64,000 nucleotides of DNA, from NCBI GenBank assembly GCA_021234155.1, contig JAJEKV010000086.1, positions 60,001 through 124,000 of the forward strand, written 5' to 3'. This stretch comes from Isoetes taiwanensis. Lineage: Eukaryota > Streptophyta > Lycopodiopsida > Isoetales > Isoetaceae. The position numbers and the translations under genes were made by a program. The notes beneath the pieces were generated by a model, which had not been told where the DNA came from, did no database searches, and saw nothing but the letters and a program-made list of their open reading frames with translations. Every line of letters starts with the position of its first letter. The first letter of the stretch is position 1. This document shows, piece by piece, positions 54,255-64,000 of this stretch.

Positions 54255-54959
54255 TCACCGAAACTCCCCTCGGATCCTTCTTGCGAGCTGGATATCCTTG
54301 GGCATTATGGTAACCCTCTTTGCATGGATGGCGCAGAGGTTGGCGTCACTCAAAATCTCAATGAGGTAAGCCTCGGCAGCCTCCTGGAGTGCGAGGATAG
54401 CAAAAGCCTGGAACCTCAGGTCGGTCTTGAATTCTTGGGCAATTTCCTGGACAAGCCGCTGAAAGGGTAGCCGACGAATCAATGGCTCAGTAGTCTTCTG
54501 ATACTTACGTATCTCGCGAAGAGCTACTGTGCCCGGTCGAAATCTATGGGGCTTCCTCGGCTTGACGGTTGCCTTAAGCAATGGTATTGATTTCCCGCCG
54601 GTCGTCGGATGTTTCGCCCGCTGAACAATCTGCTCCCGTCGCTGAGCCGATGTTTTCTTCCCAATTTGGGCATCCTTCTGTAGTCTGGTCTTATAGCCGA
54701 CGCCTCCCCGTATTGGCTTCGTGTGCTTCCTCTTCCGGTTATCCCACCGCTCCTCCTTATCCGGGACAACAGCATTCTGATCTCCTTCTTGACTCACATG
54801 TTGATCCTCTTGCTGCTCAATATTCTGATCCCCGCCCTGCTGTGTTCGGACATCCTCCTCTGCTTTACAGAGCCTCTCTCTCTCAGCGTCCCGAGCTTCC
54901 TTGTCCTGGCGCACTTGTATCCGCCTGGCAATCTCCGTATGGTACCGGGCCGGGTGAGC
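54255..54959 (-). CDS. Cassette ORF B: basic linker plus complete histone H3 domain
   Basis: 234 codons, open from the TGA at 54,960 to TGA after RRIRGEFR. Order: [12 protein letters not shown] and a charged helix ([19 protein letters not shown]), a Gln-rich part ([13 protein letters not shown]), a basic stretch ([24 protein letters not shown]), then PTTGGKSIP and the H3 core from about residue 135: [72 protein letters not shown]. All helices and both loops are complete. Loop 1 has no CENH3-type insertion. The usual N-terminal tail (A-R-T-K-Q) is replaced. There is no ATG at the front; the frame is in phase with ORF A across one TGA. H3 would normally pair with H4 in nucleosomes; whether this one does is unknown. 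Confidence 0.88.
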   Translation of the reverse strand, partial: AHPARYHTEIARRIQVRQDKEARDAERERLCKAEEDVRTQQGGDQNIEQQEDQHVSQEGDQNAVVPDKEERWDNRKRKHTKPIRGGVGYKTRLQKDAQIGKKTSAQRREQIVQRAKHPTTGGKSIPLLKATVKPRKPHRFRPGTVALREIRKYQKTTEPLIRRLPFQRLVQEIAQEFKTDLRFQAFAILALQEAAEAYLIEILSDANLCAIHAKRVTIMPKDIQLARRIRGEFR

Positions 54960-55590
54960 TCACATGTCAGCTTGCACAAGGTTCATGCGGTCTTGTGTGA
55001 AGGTAGGGGGGACATTTTCGAAGATAAAACTATAAAGTTCTTCGTTCCAAAAGAAAGGGGGAAGATTGTAATGGTCCCTGTACATAAGCACATGGCCTTT
55101 ACCCAGGTAATAAAAACGGCTAGCCCGCTCTTCTGGTAGGCTACTAGCTATTTGCTGGAGGTCCTCTACCCTAGCAAGGTGCAAAATCCGTTGGGCCTCC
55201 GTCTGGATAAGCTCTACGGGATCCTCCTCTTGGCTTGCTAGCGGGTAGAACTTAACTATGGCCCAAGCTTGATCAGGTTGCTCCACAAGGGTGTAGGGTT
55301 GGTCTGCTGCATTCAACTTCATGAGGAACCGCTCATTGAAGTGGAAAATAGGGTAGGGGATTCTATGGCTCTCAGTGAAATGAGTCACGAGCAGGTCTAA
55401 AATGGTGTTGATCATATCACTATCATCAGAGAGATGGTCCACTAGGACACTATACAGCTGGTAGACATTCGCCTTCTTTAGGTCCACGGTGAGCTTGAAG
55501 CGCAGCATCATGGCACTAGCAATGGATAACAAGAGAAGAAGTTGTTTGGGGTCTGGGTTCGGGAACTCCTGGAAGACAGCCCTCTGTGAG
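54960..55590 (-). CDS. Cassette ORF A, unidentified
   Basis: Open from about IHGSSQRAVFQEFPNPD (55,590) through MMLRFKLTVDLKKANVYQLY, LLVTHFTESHRIPYPIFHF, QAWAIVKFYPLASQ and YRDHYNLPPFFWNEEL to ADM and TGA at 54,960. The first ATG in frame is near 55,512 (MMLRF). A CTGTTAG just before 55,590 could be a 3' splice site, and GTGAGC at the TGA could be a 5' splice site, so this may be an internal exon. No domain recognised. It lies in phase with the H3 frame that follows. Confidence 0.65.
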
Positions 55591-55860
55591 GACCCGTGGA
55601 TCTAACAGGAGAGTCCGGGGGACTATGTCACGCGGGATTTGCAAGAAGAGAAGAAAAAGAAGAAAACAGAACAAATGAGAGAAGGATGATAAGCTTCCTT
55701 GATATCAATGATGAAAATACATGAGCTCTCGCAATAGAGAGAAAACTGAAAGGAGACAAGACTCAAAACTCATCTTAAAACTTATGTGCTAACTCTACTC
55801 ATATATATAGTACAATGGCCTTGGGCCCAATATAGACACTCGACCGATCACTCGGTGCCG
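55591..55860. other. LTR-like or promoter-like sequence upstream of ORF A
   Basis: On the minus strand a CTATATATATGAG TATA-like box (about 55,797-55,812) is followed by AT-rich leader and a pyrimidine-rich run (TTCTTCTTTTTCTTCTC) that stops near GACATAGTC. This looks like the R/U5 side of an LTR or a plant promoter and 5' leader for ORF A. A matching second repeat is not seen in the window. Confidence 0.4.
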
Positions 55861-57880
55861 ACTCTCAAGGAAGCCCCGATTTGCGGGAATGTTGGCGGTG
55901 CCTCTTGAAGTGCCTAGAATCACGCCCCGGCCTCGACGCTGGGGATTCGGCCGCCACTTGTCTCGAGCGGCGCTTGCTGTTGATGTACCACGTGCTTTGA
56001 TCAAGCGCGGGTCCCGCCGCTTGGTCTTCAAGGAGCCTTGGATGTCCGGACCCGCGGCTAACCGAGGATCCTTGAGCTTGACCTGGTCTGTCAGATGTGA
56101 TGAATAGTCCTGCACTGTGAGGCAAGGCATGACTAACACTCCCCACCAAACGACACTCAGAGTGAAGAAAAGGAGGAAGCGCCGCAGGGCTGAAGCCATC
56201 CGTTCGAAAAGTGATCCTCACGGAGTGAGGACTCCGCACCATTATGGTACCGGGCTTATGAGATCCTCGGCGGATTGAAGAGCTTGAGGAGTGTTTTGGC
56301 CAAGGGCGTGATCAGTATCAATAAGAAAGCTTGGTGAGCGCATTTTCATGTCTTCAAGGGCGCCGCGGGCGCCCGAGGAAATGTAATCGACATTCCATGA
56401 GGAGACAGGTCCGAAGGCCAAAGGCACCGATAACCGGGCATTCGATTGCGATGAAAAATGGGGCCACCGATTTAAGGAGCTTAGCAAAATGCATTTGAGA
56501 GCAGCGCAAAAAGCCCGCTTGAAGATGGACGAAGGATCGGTGAGGTGGAGGCATTCGCAAGAAGGTGTCGAGACCATGAAGCGCATCCGCTGGGCCGTTG
56601 CCAACCACGCTCATTAGCAATGTAGATCCAATTGGCGGTGTTGTCCAGAGTGGCACCTTCTTCCCAATGTGAGCGGGCGAACAAAAACGTGGATCCCACC
56701 GGAGATCCGTCGAGATCTGAGGTGGTGTCCAGCCCGCATGACCATCCATGACCTTGGTCCAAAAAGGAAGGCGCCAATCGGAAGTCGAACCCAGGGCATG
56801 GAGGCACGCCTGAGGAAGCATAGGGAGAAGGAACCATGCCCGTATGCGTGGGTTCTTGAGCGGTCTCCCCGAATTGATCCGACAAGATCTCGGATCAAGA
56901 GCGACACCAACGATCCCAAAGAGAAGCAGAGAGTCGAGAGTTGGCAGGAGGGGGCTATCCCATCCCGTGGGGACCGTCTTGCTATCCAACGAGAGCTTGT
57001 AATCGATTGTAACCGCGAGGTGCCGCATATAAATTTGTGCATAGGGAAGATCCTGGGATGTCCTAGATACTTCCTGATTTGTTGCGGCGCTTCGGCTTGC
57101 CCCGAGAGATAAATGATTGGCAAGCTCAGGCATGTACTCTCGATGAAGAGTTTGGGTCCGGCGGGATCCGCAAGATATGGATTGTTATCCCAAAGCACCC
57201 ATTGCACGATTAGGGTCACCCCGAAAAATTGGCGTGGGCCCATTTCCAAAGTGTTCCCGTATCACCTAGATAGAAATCATGAAATATGTAAGCCATGGGC
57301 TGAACCACTCGAAAGGTGATAAAGTCCGGATCGGCCGCGATTGTATGAGATCAAAGGCGACAAGGGCACGAAGACAACCCTTTGTCTTCAATGGAGAGTT
57401 CGCCAAATCAAGAAAATCTGCACTTGCTTTCGGGGAATATCCACGGGGCCATCGGGCGCATGCCACTCGAAAGGAAGAGGTGGCGCCGAGCAACCACATA
57501 ATCGTGATAGCGAGGAGGGAACCGGGAAGTCACCGTGCATTGCGGAAGAATGGCGGTATGGGCGTCAAGTTTTGCTTGAGCCTCATCGCCAGACCGAATA
57601 GCTTGCTGCAGCAAGTTGTTCGAGATCACGGATCCGTTGTCCCTTCGAGCGAAGATCGGATCGGTCACCGGACCCGTTTCGAAGTGTTGACCGGGAGGAA
57701 GATTTCCCGGTGTATTGAGAAGGCACGGCAATCTCCGCGTCATCCAAGATCTTCGCTTCGCACCTCGTAAAGCTGATCTTGAAGAGAGGTGAGCCGAGAG
57801 GTTCTGTAGAAAGCCGGGCCGTCAAGGAAGCGACTTTGAGCGTCCCGGCTGAAAGATTTTGAACTTGAGTGCTGAAATTT
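55861..57880. other. GC-richer region with shifting open frames, no domain recognised
   Basis: Long overlapping open frames on both strands (the largest on the minus strand at 56,354-57,133) show no family motif. Base composition is clearly more GC-rich than the kinesin/S-block region. It is probably retroelement DNA, lying 3' of the Ty3 pol on the minus strand, but I cannot assign gag, envelope-like or LTR parts. Confidence 0.4.
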
Positions 57881-58246
57881 TCACACGCCGGAGTACAAGG
57901 CATTGAGTTTAGCAATATCTGGCCCTTGGTACTTTCGGGAGCCTGCTTTGGACTTGTTGTGCTCCAATAAAGTCTGAATTTCACCGAGCTGAGCATGTTG
58001 ATCTGCTGCGAGTTGGCTGACTTGAGCTTGTGTACTTTTGAGATCTGCATGAGCACGTAAGAGAGCTTCATGCTTGTCTTGAAGTTTGGCCTCCAAAGTT
58101 GCAACTTGGGCAGTTGCAGCTTGAAGGTCCTGGTGTACCGCATCAGAGGCCTCTAGTGCCCGTTGAACCCCGCTCATAAGAGCGTCTTGGGATTCTTGTA
58201 ACTTGAGAGCAGCAGCTTGAGCATCCTGCTGATACTGATACAACAA
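57881..58246 (-). pseudogene. Coiled-coil ORF of unknown element
   Basis: 121 codons reading AAALKLQESQDALMSGVQRA, HQDLQAATAQVATLEAKLQ, HADLKSTQAQVSQLAADQ, GEIQTLLEHNKSK: regular heptads of Leu/Val/Ala, so a coiled coil. Upstream frames at 58,143-58,565 are Pro/Ser/Thr/His-rich, and a frame at 58,577-58,951 has YFVDSTFDFEVFHIP and ITWRKFLGYS. Together these look like one frameshifted gag-like or accessory retroelement protein. Confidence 0.5.
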
Positions 58247-59924
58247 CTGACGAGGGTGTTGTGGTGGTGGAGCTTGCTGTTGCCTGGTTTGGGATGTTTG
58301 GGAAAAATGGTGTGAAGTGGATGGTGTGGCGGAGGAGGAGACAGTGACATGGGTGTGACTGTGGACATGACCGATGGAAAACTGGCGTGAAGTGCCAACT
58401 TGGTGAGTGATTGGAAGGAGCGCCGAAAGTGGAATTATGAGAATTTGGTGGTGTGGGAGGGAAGTAATGACGGATGAGGGGCTTGAAAGTGGCCTCCCAC
58501 GAAACTTCAGAAATGGAAGTGGTACCGGTACGGTCCATTTCTTGGAGAAGACGATAGAACATCATTTGGGGCCAATCTATGTGGTGTTTGGAGTGTGTAG
58601 CGTGAGGACCAGGTTATAGAAAGGCTTATTGATATGGGTGTTCTTGATAGAATACCCAAGGAATTTTCGCCACGTAATTTTGACAAAGGTTTCGTGAGGC
58701 TTGTCGATATTGGTCCGGGACGATGGACATTGGCATGATAAGCGAGGTGCACAAACTCGTGACATCGATATCCTGTATATAGCGAACCATGATACACAAG
58801 GGGTGTGCAAGGGAATATGAAATACCTCAAAATCAAATGTTGAGTCAACGAAATAGTGGTGCCATCGATCACAATGGGTGTAACCTTGCGGTACGTTAAC
58901 GATATTGGCGATGAACCGCTTAACCGGTCGGATTTGGAGCGGAAGTTCCATTTGAGAGAATTAAGTAAAAGCCGGTGTCGTTCGGCCCGACTTCTTTATT
59001 TGGGCCAACAAGGGCTTCCGCGGAAAGTGGGCCAAGAAGGATACGATGCAAAAAGGGCGGATCCTTGGGAGCAAAGAGCTTTGAAGTGTAGAAAATCTTG
59101 GGGCAGCCATGGGAATGATGTGCTGAACTTAAGAGGGATGCCAAAGGCGGAAGACGAAAAGTCGAAAGCACGGAGGACAAAGGCGCAGAGGAACTAAAAG
59201 GTTTGTTTTAGGGCTTACAACCGGAGGCTAAGAGGTATGAAGAGTGCGAAACTGAACCGCTGATGGTGCCGTGTCAAAAGATGCCAAGAAGGGTATTGAG
59301 AGGCAAAATTTGGCTAAGTCCCAAAACGTAAGAGAGAAGCAATGAACGGTGAGGATGAGACGGAAAGAAAGATCGGATGTGACAGATGGCAAAGGACACC
59401 CATTAATGTTCGACGGCGTGAAAAGAAGGAATGGCATTCAATGCCGCAACTTCGGCGGGATATCATTAAAAGGAATGTGTCGAGGAAGGTACCATGGCTA
59501 GATATGCGGCGGGAGAAAAGATTCTCATTTTAGAAACACCTTGCATTGCAAACACGTTGGCGATTTGTGTGATTGGTCCACGTTGACAAAGGAGTGCCTC
59601 GATTGGGCTATATAAGACGAACCGAGAGGAAACGAAGGCATCCGATGGCGCCGGGTATGGCTGCCGGCGGCTTGAACGAAGATCGCACGATGCCCACTAA
59701 CCGCCGAGGATGGATCACTTGCAAGATGAATTGTGCGGATCTCGGGCTGCCACAAATCGCGGCATTCGAGATGGGCGGCTGGTGTGCGGGATGGCTGAAC
59801 ATCCCGACCCGAAGACCAATCCATGGAGGTGGTTCTCGCACCTTCGATCCGGAGCGTAACCTTTACCATCTCCTGCAAGATACCTACACTTTCCAACCCG
59901 GGTAGGGGTTTTGCCTCTTAGGAT
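58247..59924. other. Probable retroelement region, unresolved
   Basis: Contains the minus-strand frames at 58,507-58,951 (WHHYFVDSTF, KPHETFVKITWRKF). There are also short plus-strand frames at 58,856-59,197 and 59,573-59,905 without recognisable motifs. I cannot define boundaries, LTRs or a product. Confidence 0.4.
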
Positions 59925-60039
59925 TTAGTAGATAGGGCTCGAGCCCGTTTTGTATATAGGGCGGTGCCCATAAGCGGAAATAGCCGGGTTCGCCCACATT
60001 TTGTAAAAAATCTCCACTATAATATAATATACCGCCTTT

Positions 60040-61232
60040 CTAGTCACTTTCTGTGGTGTTTGCTTCTTGAACTGTCTCTGTGTGTTGATGTGCACTTTCG
60101 GTGTGATGAAATGCTTTGAGACGAAAACCATTAACCAATGTAGGTAATGGAGTGCCATCTAACTCAGCTAGTTGGAAAACGCTTGGTCTAACCACTTGAA
60201 CAATTTGATAAGGGCCAGGCCAACGAAACTTGAGTTTACCCGGAAAATTTTTGTACCTGGAATCATAAAGAAGAACCAAATCTCCTTCTTTGAATGTTTT
60301 TGTCTTCAAACGTTTGTCATGTAAAGATTTTTGCAACTGTCAGCATCCCTTCGAAGTTCATCCAACTGTTCTAATTGATAGACCCGTTCTTTGAGTCGCG
60401 GCGGTGGATTATGAGCGATAGCCGGTTGAAAGCGGAGTGTTGGAAGGATGTATTCAAAAGCGGCATGAGAGCTTCGACCATAAACCAATTTAAAAGGAGT
60501 GTGACCAGTAGCAATCTTGAAACAAGTATTGTAGGCCCAAAGAACATGGGAAGTTTTGTCCGCCAATGCGTGCGGGAAGCGTCTAAATTTTCTTGAGAAT
60601 GGTGACCCGAGTTTTGTTGGTGCTTTCTGCCAACCCATTGCCTTGAGGATAGTAAGGTGTGCTCTTGTGATGATGTATCGAGGAGATAATCAAATCAGCT
60701 CCTTGATAGTATGATTGATGAAATGAACACCACGGTCAGCGACCCGAGCTCAGTGGGGCGGCCGAATCAGCGTGATAATTTGTTGATAGAGGACTCTAGC
60801 GTACTTGCTGCGGTGTTGTTATGCGGAAGGGCACAAGCTTCCCCCATTTGGTGGCGTGGTCGGTGAGAACCGAAATGTATCGGGCGAAAGTGTGCCGCAG
60901 AGGATCTATAGGTCCCACAAAGTCCATTCCCCATTTGCCGGAAGGGAAGTGGCGTGGCGACCGGGCGTCAAGGGGAAGAGCGTCCACGGGCCGTGGGCTG
61001 CACCACCACCAGCAAGCGTCCACACGTCTTGGCGTGGGCGTGAGCATCTTTGAAGAGCGTGGGCCAATAATACCCAAAATAGAAGGATTTTTTGTGCCGT
61101 GGTGTCACCATGAAAATGACCACCACCGAGCCCTTGATGAGCTTCTCGAACAATGTCCGGAACTTCATGAGGTAGAACACAAATAGCGAAGGATGGTGTC
61201 CTTACCCTTTTGTAGAGATGTCCGGCAACCAT
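60040..61232 (-). pseudogene. Integrase of the third Ty3 element
   Basis: Zinc-finger end: EAHQGLGGGHFHGDTTAQKI, YYWPTLFKDAHAHAKTC (61,020-61,160). Core: KWGMDFVGPIDPL (first Asp), YISVLTDHATKWGK (60,830-60,940), then VLWAYNTCFKIATGHTPF and KLVYGRSSHAAFE. C-terminal domain: GDLVLLYDSRYKNFPGKLKF, WPGPYQIVQVV, VNGFRLKAFHH (60,100-60,280). Frameshifts near 60,330, 60,620 and 60,790. Confidence 0.88.
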
Positions 61233-61424
61233 GGTGTAGTCACGGGACCTCCTGAGAAATTGATGGCGACGGGTTGTCGCTTTGGCAGAGAGAGCCGTCT
61301 CGCCTTACGGTGGAAGAGCACACTGTGAGGAGGTACCGCTGAAAATCATGGAACCAATGTGGTGTTGCCGTGACTAAAAAAGAGCTGAGCATCGTGAAAG
61401 GCGTCACGAGACCCAGTTATGGGA

Positions 61425-61800
61425 TCATCTCGTGGATGCGTGAAAGATAATCCGAACAACATGAGATTTACCCGACTTTATGAACGATTTCAAAAGGAGC
61501 AAATTCTTGGAGAAAGAAGGACCCAACGAGCAATGCGCCCGTGGGACTTGTTGATCAAATAGAGGAGTGCTTGGTGGTCCACAAAGAACTTGATTTGATC
61601 GCCTAAAGGTAATGACGAAGCGTTGGACCTGAAAAATGAGACCCAAAGCTTCACGCCCGCGGCGAGAATAGTTGCGCCGCCAGAAGTGAGTTTTTCTACC
61701 GGGCGTAGCGATTTGGTTTGTCGGTGTCGCGCATCATATTCTTGAGAAAGAACAGCTCCAATAGCAAAACGCCGAGACATCGACATGAACGGAAAGGGCT
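61425..61800 (-). pseudogene. RNase H of the third Ty3 element
   Basis: FAIGAVLSQEYD (following the expected D-A-S position), GDQIKFFVDHQALLYLINK with its Asp, and GRIARWVLL, in the Ty3 order. Upstream, the S-x-T-S and A-E-R-N-Y-x-x-T-E stretch is degraded to a frame around GGATILAAGVKLW. Confidence 0.8.
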
Positions 61801-61861
61801 TGTCCCATTGAGGAGGAACAAGAACCGTGCGCCCCAGTAAGCAAAAGCTTCACCCGCGACT

Positions 61862-62990
61862 TCACTGGGAATTCCAAGCCCAGGTGGATTCGTCACCCGT
61901 GAGTTTATGAATGGGATCTGCAATGGCTGCCAGTCCAGGTATGAAGGTGGAGTAATAATTGACCTTTCCCAGGAAAGAGCGTGTCTCCTTGATATTGGCT
62001 GGTGCTTGAGCCTTGAGCACAATAACCGATTTTGGCGGGATCGGTGGTGATACACCTTTCTGGTCGACAACATGGCCTAACGTAACACCGAAGTGACGCA
62101 AAAGGTGCATTTCGAGATTGAGACTAATGCCGGACTCATCACATTTCTGGAAGACGAGTTCCAATTTATCCAAATGGTCAGCCATGGAACTGTAGGCAGA
62201 GAAGTCATCTTGAAAAATTTGCAAGAAGGGATTTTCCTTCATGAAATCATGAAAAACTGAGAGCATGATGCGTTGAAACGTTGAAGGAGAGTTGGATAAT
62301 CCAAAAGGAACCACCTTGTAGGCAAAAGTGCCCCACGGGGTGGTGAAAGTGGTCTTGAGTTGATCAGAGTCCTTGATGGAGATCTGATTGTAGCCAGAAA
62401 AACCATCCATAAAGGAGTACATCTCATGTCCGACCACTTCTTCCGGGCAGTCCGTGGAAGGGAAGTGGAAAATGATCACGCCCGTGGCCCCGATTGAGTT
62501 TCCGGATAGTCCACAGGGCCAGCGGATCTTACCATTGTGCTTAAGGGCAATGACGATGGGGCTCACCATTCGAGAATGTTTGACCTCATAGATCAAACCC
62601 GGCAAGGAGTTTGTCAATTTCGACGCGATCACGGTAATTAGGGTTGAGCACATCTTCGTCGTTGCTACACCGGGTCGTGCATCGATTTGGTAGGAATGGT
62701 GAGTTCCCCCAAGCTTTTGTTGATTCCCCGAAGATCTTTGTAACTCCAGGCGAAAATGTGTTTGAATTTTTTGAACAGCTTGACGGCCCTGTTACGATAA
62801 GGAGCCGGAAGATTTGCAGCAATGCGGACAGGTTGATTGTTGCCAACGTCCACAATCTCGACTTCTGGAGTCTGAATATGGGGTATTACTTCAGTATCCT
62901 GGACAATGTGTGCAGGGGGTTGGAGCATAACCGGATGCGTGGCACTTTGCGTGGTGAAAAAGAGAGGTTGCTCAGTTTCATCTAGCAGAG
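61862..62990 (-). pseudogene. Reverse transcriptase of the third Ty3 element
   Basis: Motifs: SPIVIALKHNGKIRWP, EMYSFMDGFSGYNQI (first catalytic Asp), TTFTTPWGTFAYKVVPFGL, SPSTFQRIM, then FLQIFQDDFSAYS, where the usual Y-V-D-D reads F-Q-D-D, GVTLGHVVDQKGV, and ETRSFLGKVNYYSTFI. Frame breaks near 62,490 (the R-x-C-V-D-Y-R-x-L-N stretch is scrambled) and 62,650. Confidence 0.88.
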
Positions 62991-63890
62991 GTTGCTTCAT
63001 GACAGCGTGTACATCAACAGGAGTTGCAGGAGTGTCAGCATCTGAAAAGTGATCAACGCGTTGGATTCGATTGCAAGGAGCCAGGTAGGGGTCAAGCAAG
63101 GCAGCCACAGCCTGGTCCTGATCAAGAGTCATTTCTCCCCAAGGATCAGCATATTCGGGGTAGGATGACAGAGGCATACTCGCAGGTGGAGCCTGGACTT
63201 GATAAATATTCTGAGCTTCTTCAGAATCTGTGTCTGAGAGAGAGGGTTCCGCATTGTCAACAGAAATGATCCTGCCTGTTTGCAAGTCCATGGTGGCATT
63301 GAGATGACCATCAGTGATGACTAACTGGTCCGTGGCCCAGTAATGGATACTCTTTGCCTGGTGGAGAAAAGGTCTGCCTACCAGCATTTCATAGTCACCT
63401 GGATCTTCGCCAGCTTTCCAAACCCCAAATTCCATGGGAAAGCGGAGATCACCAATATTGATGTGAAGAATAGGTGTGACGCCTTGAGATCTCGTGATAT
63501 GGCCATTAGCCAATTTGATGTCATATGGGGCACGAAAGAGTTGTGTGATGCCCATTTGTTTGCGGAGTTTATCCGTGATGAGATTGATCAGCTACCTCCA
63601 TCGATTTGAACATGGTTGACTTGTCGATTTCCCACCGTGGCATGGACCGGTGGTGTAGAGGTAGCCCACGGCCCCAACTAAAACAGCTTGGGAGTAGTAA
63701 CTTGGTCCTTGAGAGCAGGACACGAGTTTTAAAATGGTGGCCAAGCTTAAGGGAATTTTGATCTTGGCGAGCTCCTCTTGGAGTTCGAGGTACATGAGAA
63801 AAAAAGGATCTCACCGGTTCCATCGTGCGCGGAGTGCGTGGCGGAAGCGGCAACTTCTTTAGTAAGTCAACCTCGGGCTGCAATATTGGG
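62991..63890 (-). pseudogene. Protease region and pol leader of the third Ty3 element
   Basis: In one frame HVQIDGGS (63,590-63,615) gives a retropepsin active-site D-G-G. In the next, YDIKLANGHITRSQGVTPIL, LRFPMEFGVW and DYEMLVGRPFLHQAKS follow, the typical flap and second part of the plant Ty3 protease. A long acidic Pro/Gln-rich linker leads to RT. Upstream 63,620-63,890 holds the end of gag or a linker (LKKLPLPPRTPRT). Confidence 0.8.
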
Positions 63891-64000
63891 ATATGTCCGA
63901 GAGGCGTGGAGGTTGAGATGTTGAAGGGGTATCTTGTCTTTGTTGAGCTCTAGTGGTGGCATGAACATTGGCCAATGTCGCCTTCAAAGCCTTTGCATGA

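Larger units (their letters stand above)
59925..64000 (-). mobile_element. Ty3/gypsy pol, badly decayed, runs off the window
   Basis: Read from 64,000 downward the order is protease, reverse transcriptase, RNase H, integrase zinc finger, integrase core and C-terminal domain: the Ty3 order. The stretch AVKLFKKFKHIFAWSYKDL before RT is the usual linker of the plant Ty3 polymerases. gag and the 5' LTR would lie beyond the window. Frames shift repeatedly. Confidence 0.88.

Noticed and set aside
54255-54959. Centromeric histone CENH3
   Set aside because: Loop 1 has the canonical length (FKTDLRFQ), and the core keeps [16 protein letters not shown] and ends RRIRGE; CENH3 has a longer loop 1 and more diverged alpha 1.
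56669-57770. Plus-strand open frames in the GC-rich region
   Set aside because: No domain, overlapping minus-strand frames of equal length; high GC makes chance open frames likely.
60805-61186. Plus-strand open frames opposite the third Ty3 integrase
   Set aside because: Shadows of the minus-strand integrase, which has clear motifs (KWGMDFVGPIDPL, GLGGGHFHGD).
1-64000. tRNA, rRNA or organellar DNA insertions
   Set aside because: No cloverleaf-like box A/box B pairs or rRNA signature stretches were noticed on reading; a covariance-model scan would settle it.

Overview
The window looks like repeat-rich nuclear DNA of a land plant. The evidence is spliced plant-type gene remnants (a kinesin-14 of the KCBP/ZWICHEL type, a CAF1 deadenylase, a pentatricopeptide-repeat fragment), plant Ty3/gypsy and L1-like retroelements, and AT-rich spacers. 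The PPR fragment has the L-D-A-C-A ending that I associate with seed-free plants, so a fern or relative is my best guess; that part is inference. Nothing bacterial is present: no operons, ribosomal RNA, tRNA or CRISPR arrays were seen.

Layout. 1-16,756 is one composite unit: a GAATCT-rich array, a 5' fragment of CAF1, a decayed CAF1, a decayed KCBP-like kinesin, a long non-coding block (S), an unrelated insert, a second S block, unidentified exons present twice, and a PPR fragment. 16,757-25,643 repeats the first half of that unit as a direct tandem copy (offset about 16.8-17.3 kb). In this copy the CAF1 reading frame is intact while the kinesin is worse. 30,258-37,904 (plus a scrap at 47,920-48,092) is a third, inverted copy. 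It places the unidentified exons directly upstream of the kinesin neck, so those exons may be the 5' part of the same gene. It carries a 5'-truncated LINE with a 19-bp target-site duplication.

From 25,644 the copies are interleaved with mobile DNA. An LTR with primer-binding site lies at 26,330-27,933. A Ty3/gypsy element with both LTRs lies at 37,905-47,919, on the minus strand. A second Ty3 fragment (RNase H-integrase) lies at 48,757-52,120 and is split inside the integrase zinc finger by a 1.65-kb terminal-inverted-repeat element. A third, badly decayed Ty3 pol lies at 59,925-64,000.

The most unusual content is a multi-ORF cassette on the minus strand (52,130-55,590; truncated copies at 25,644-30,257 and, on the plus strand, 48,093-48,755). 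It holds an unidentified ORF A, then a reading frame ending in a complete canonical histone H3 fold, then a gene-like spacer with telo-box and TATA-like sequence, then a 463-codon unidentified ORF C, and an exon-like ORF D. A histone H3 domain inside a repeated, mobile-looking cassette is the main candidate for something undescribed.

Most coding sequence here is broken. The CAF1 copy at 20,785-21,612 is the only full-length host-type gene that reads open. The dense single-base indels in the retroelements could be decay or long-read consensus error; sequence alone cannot separate these.
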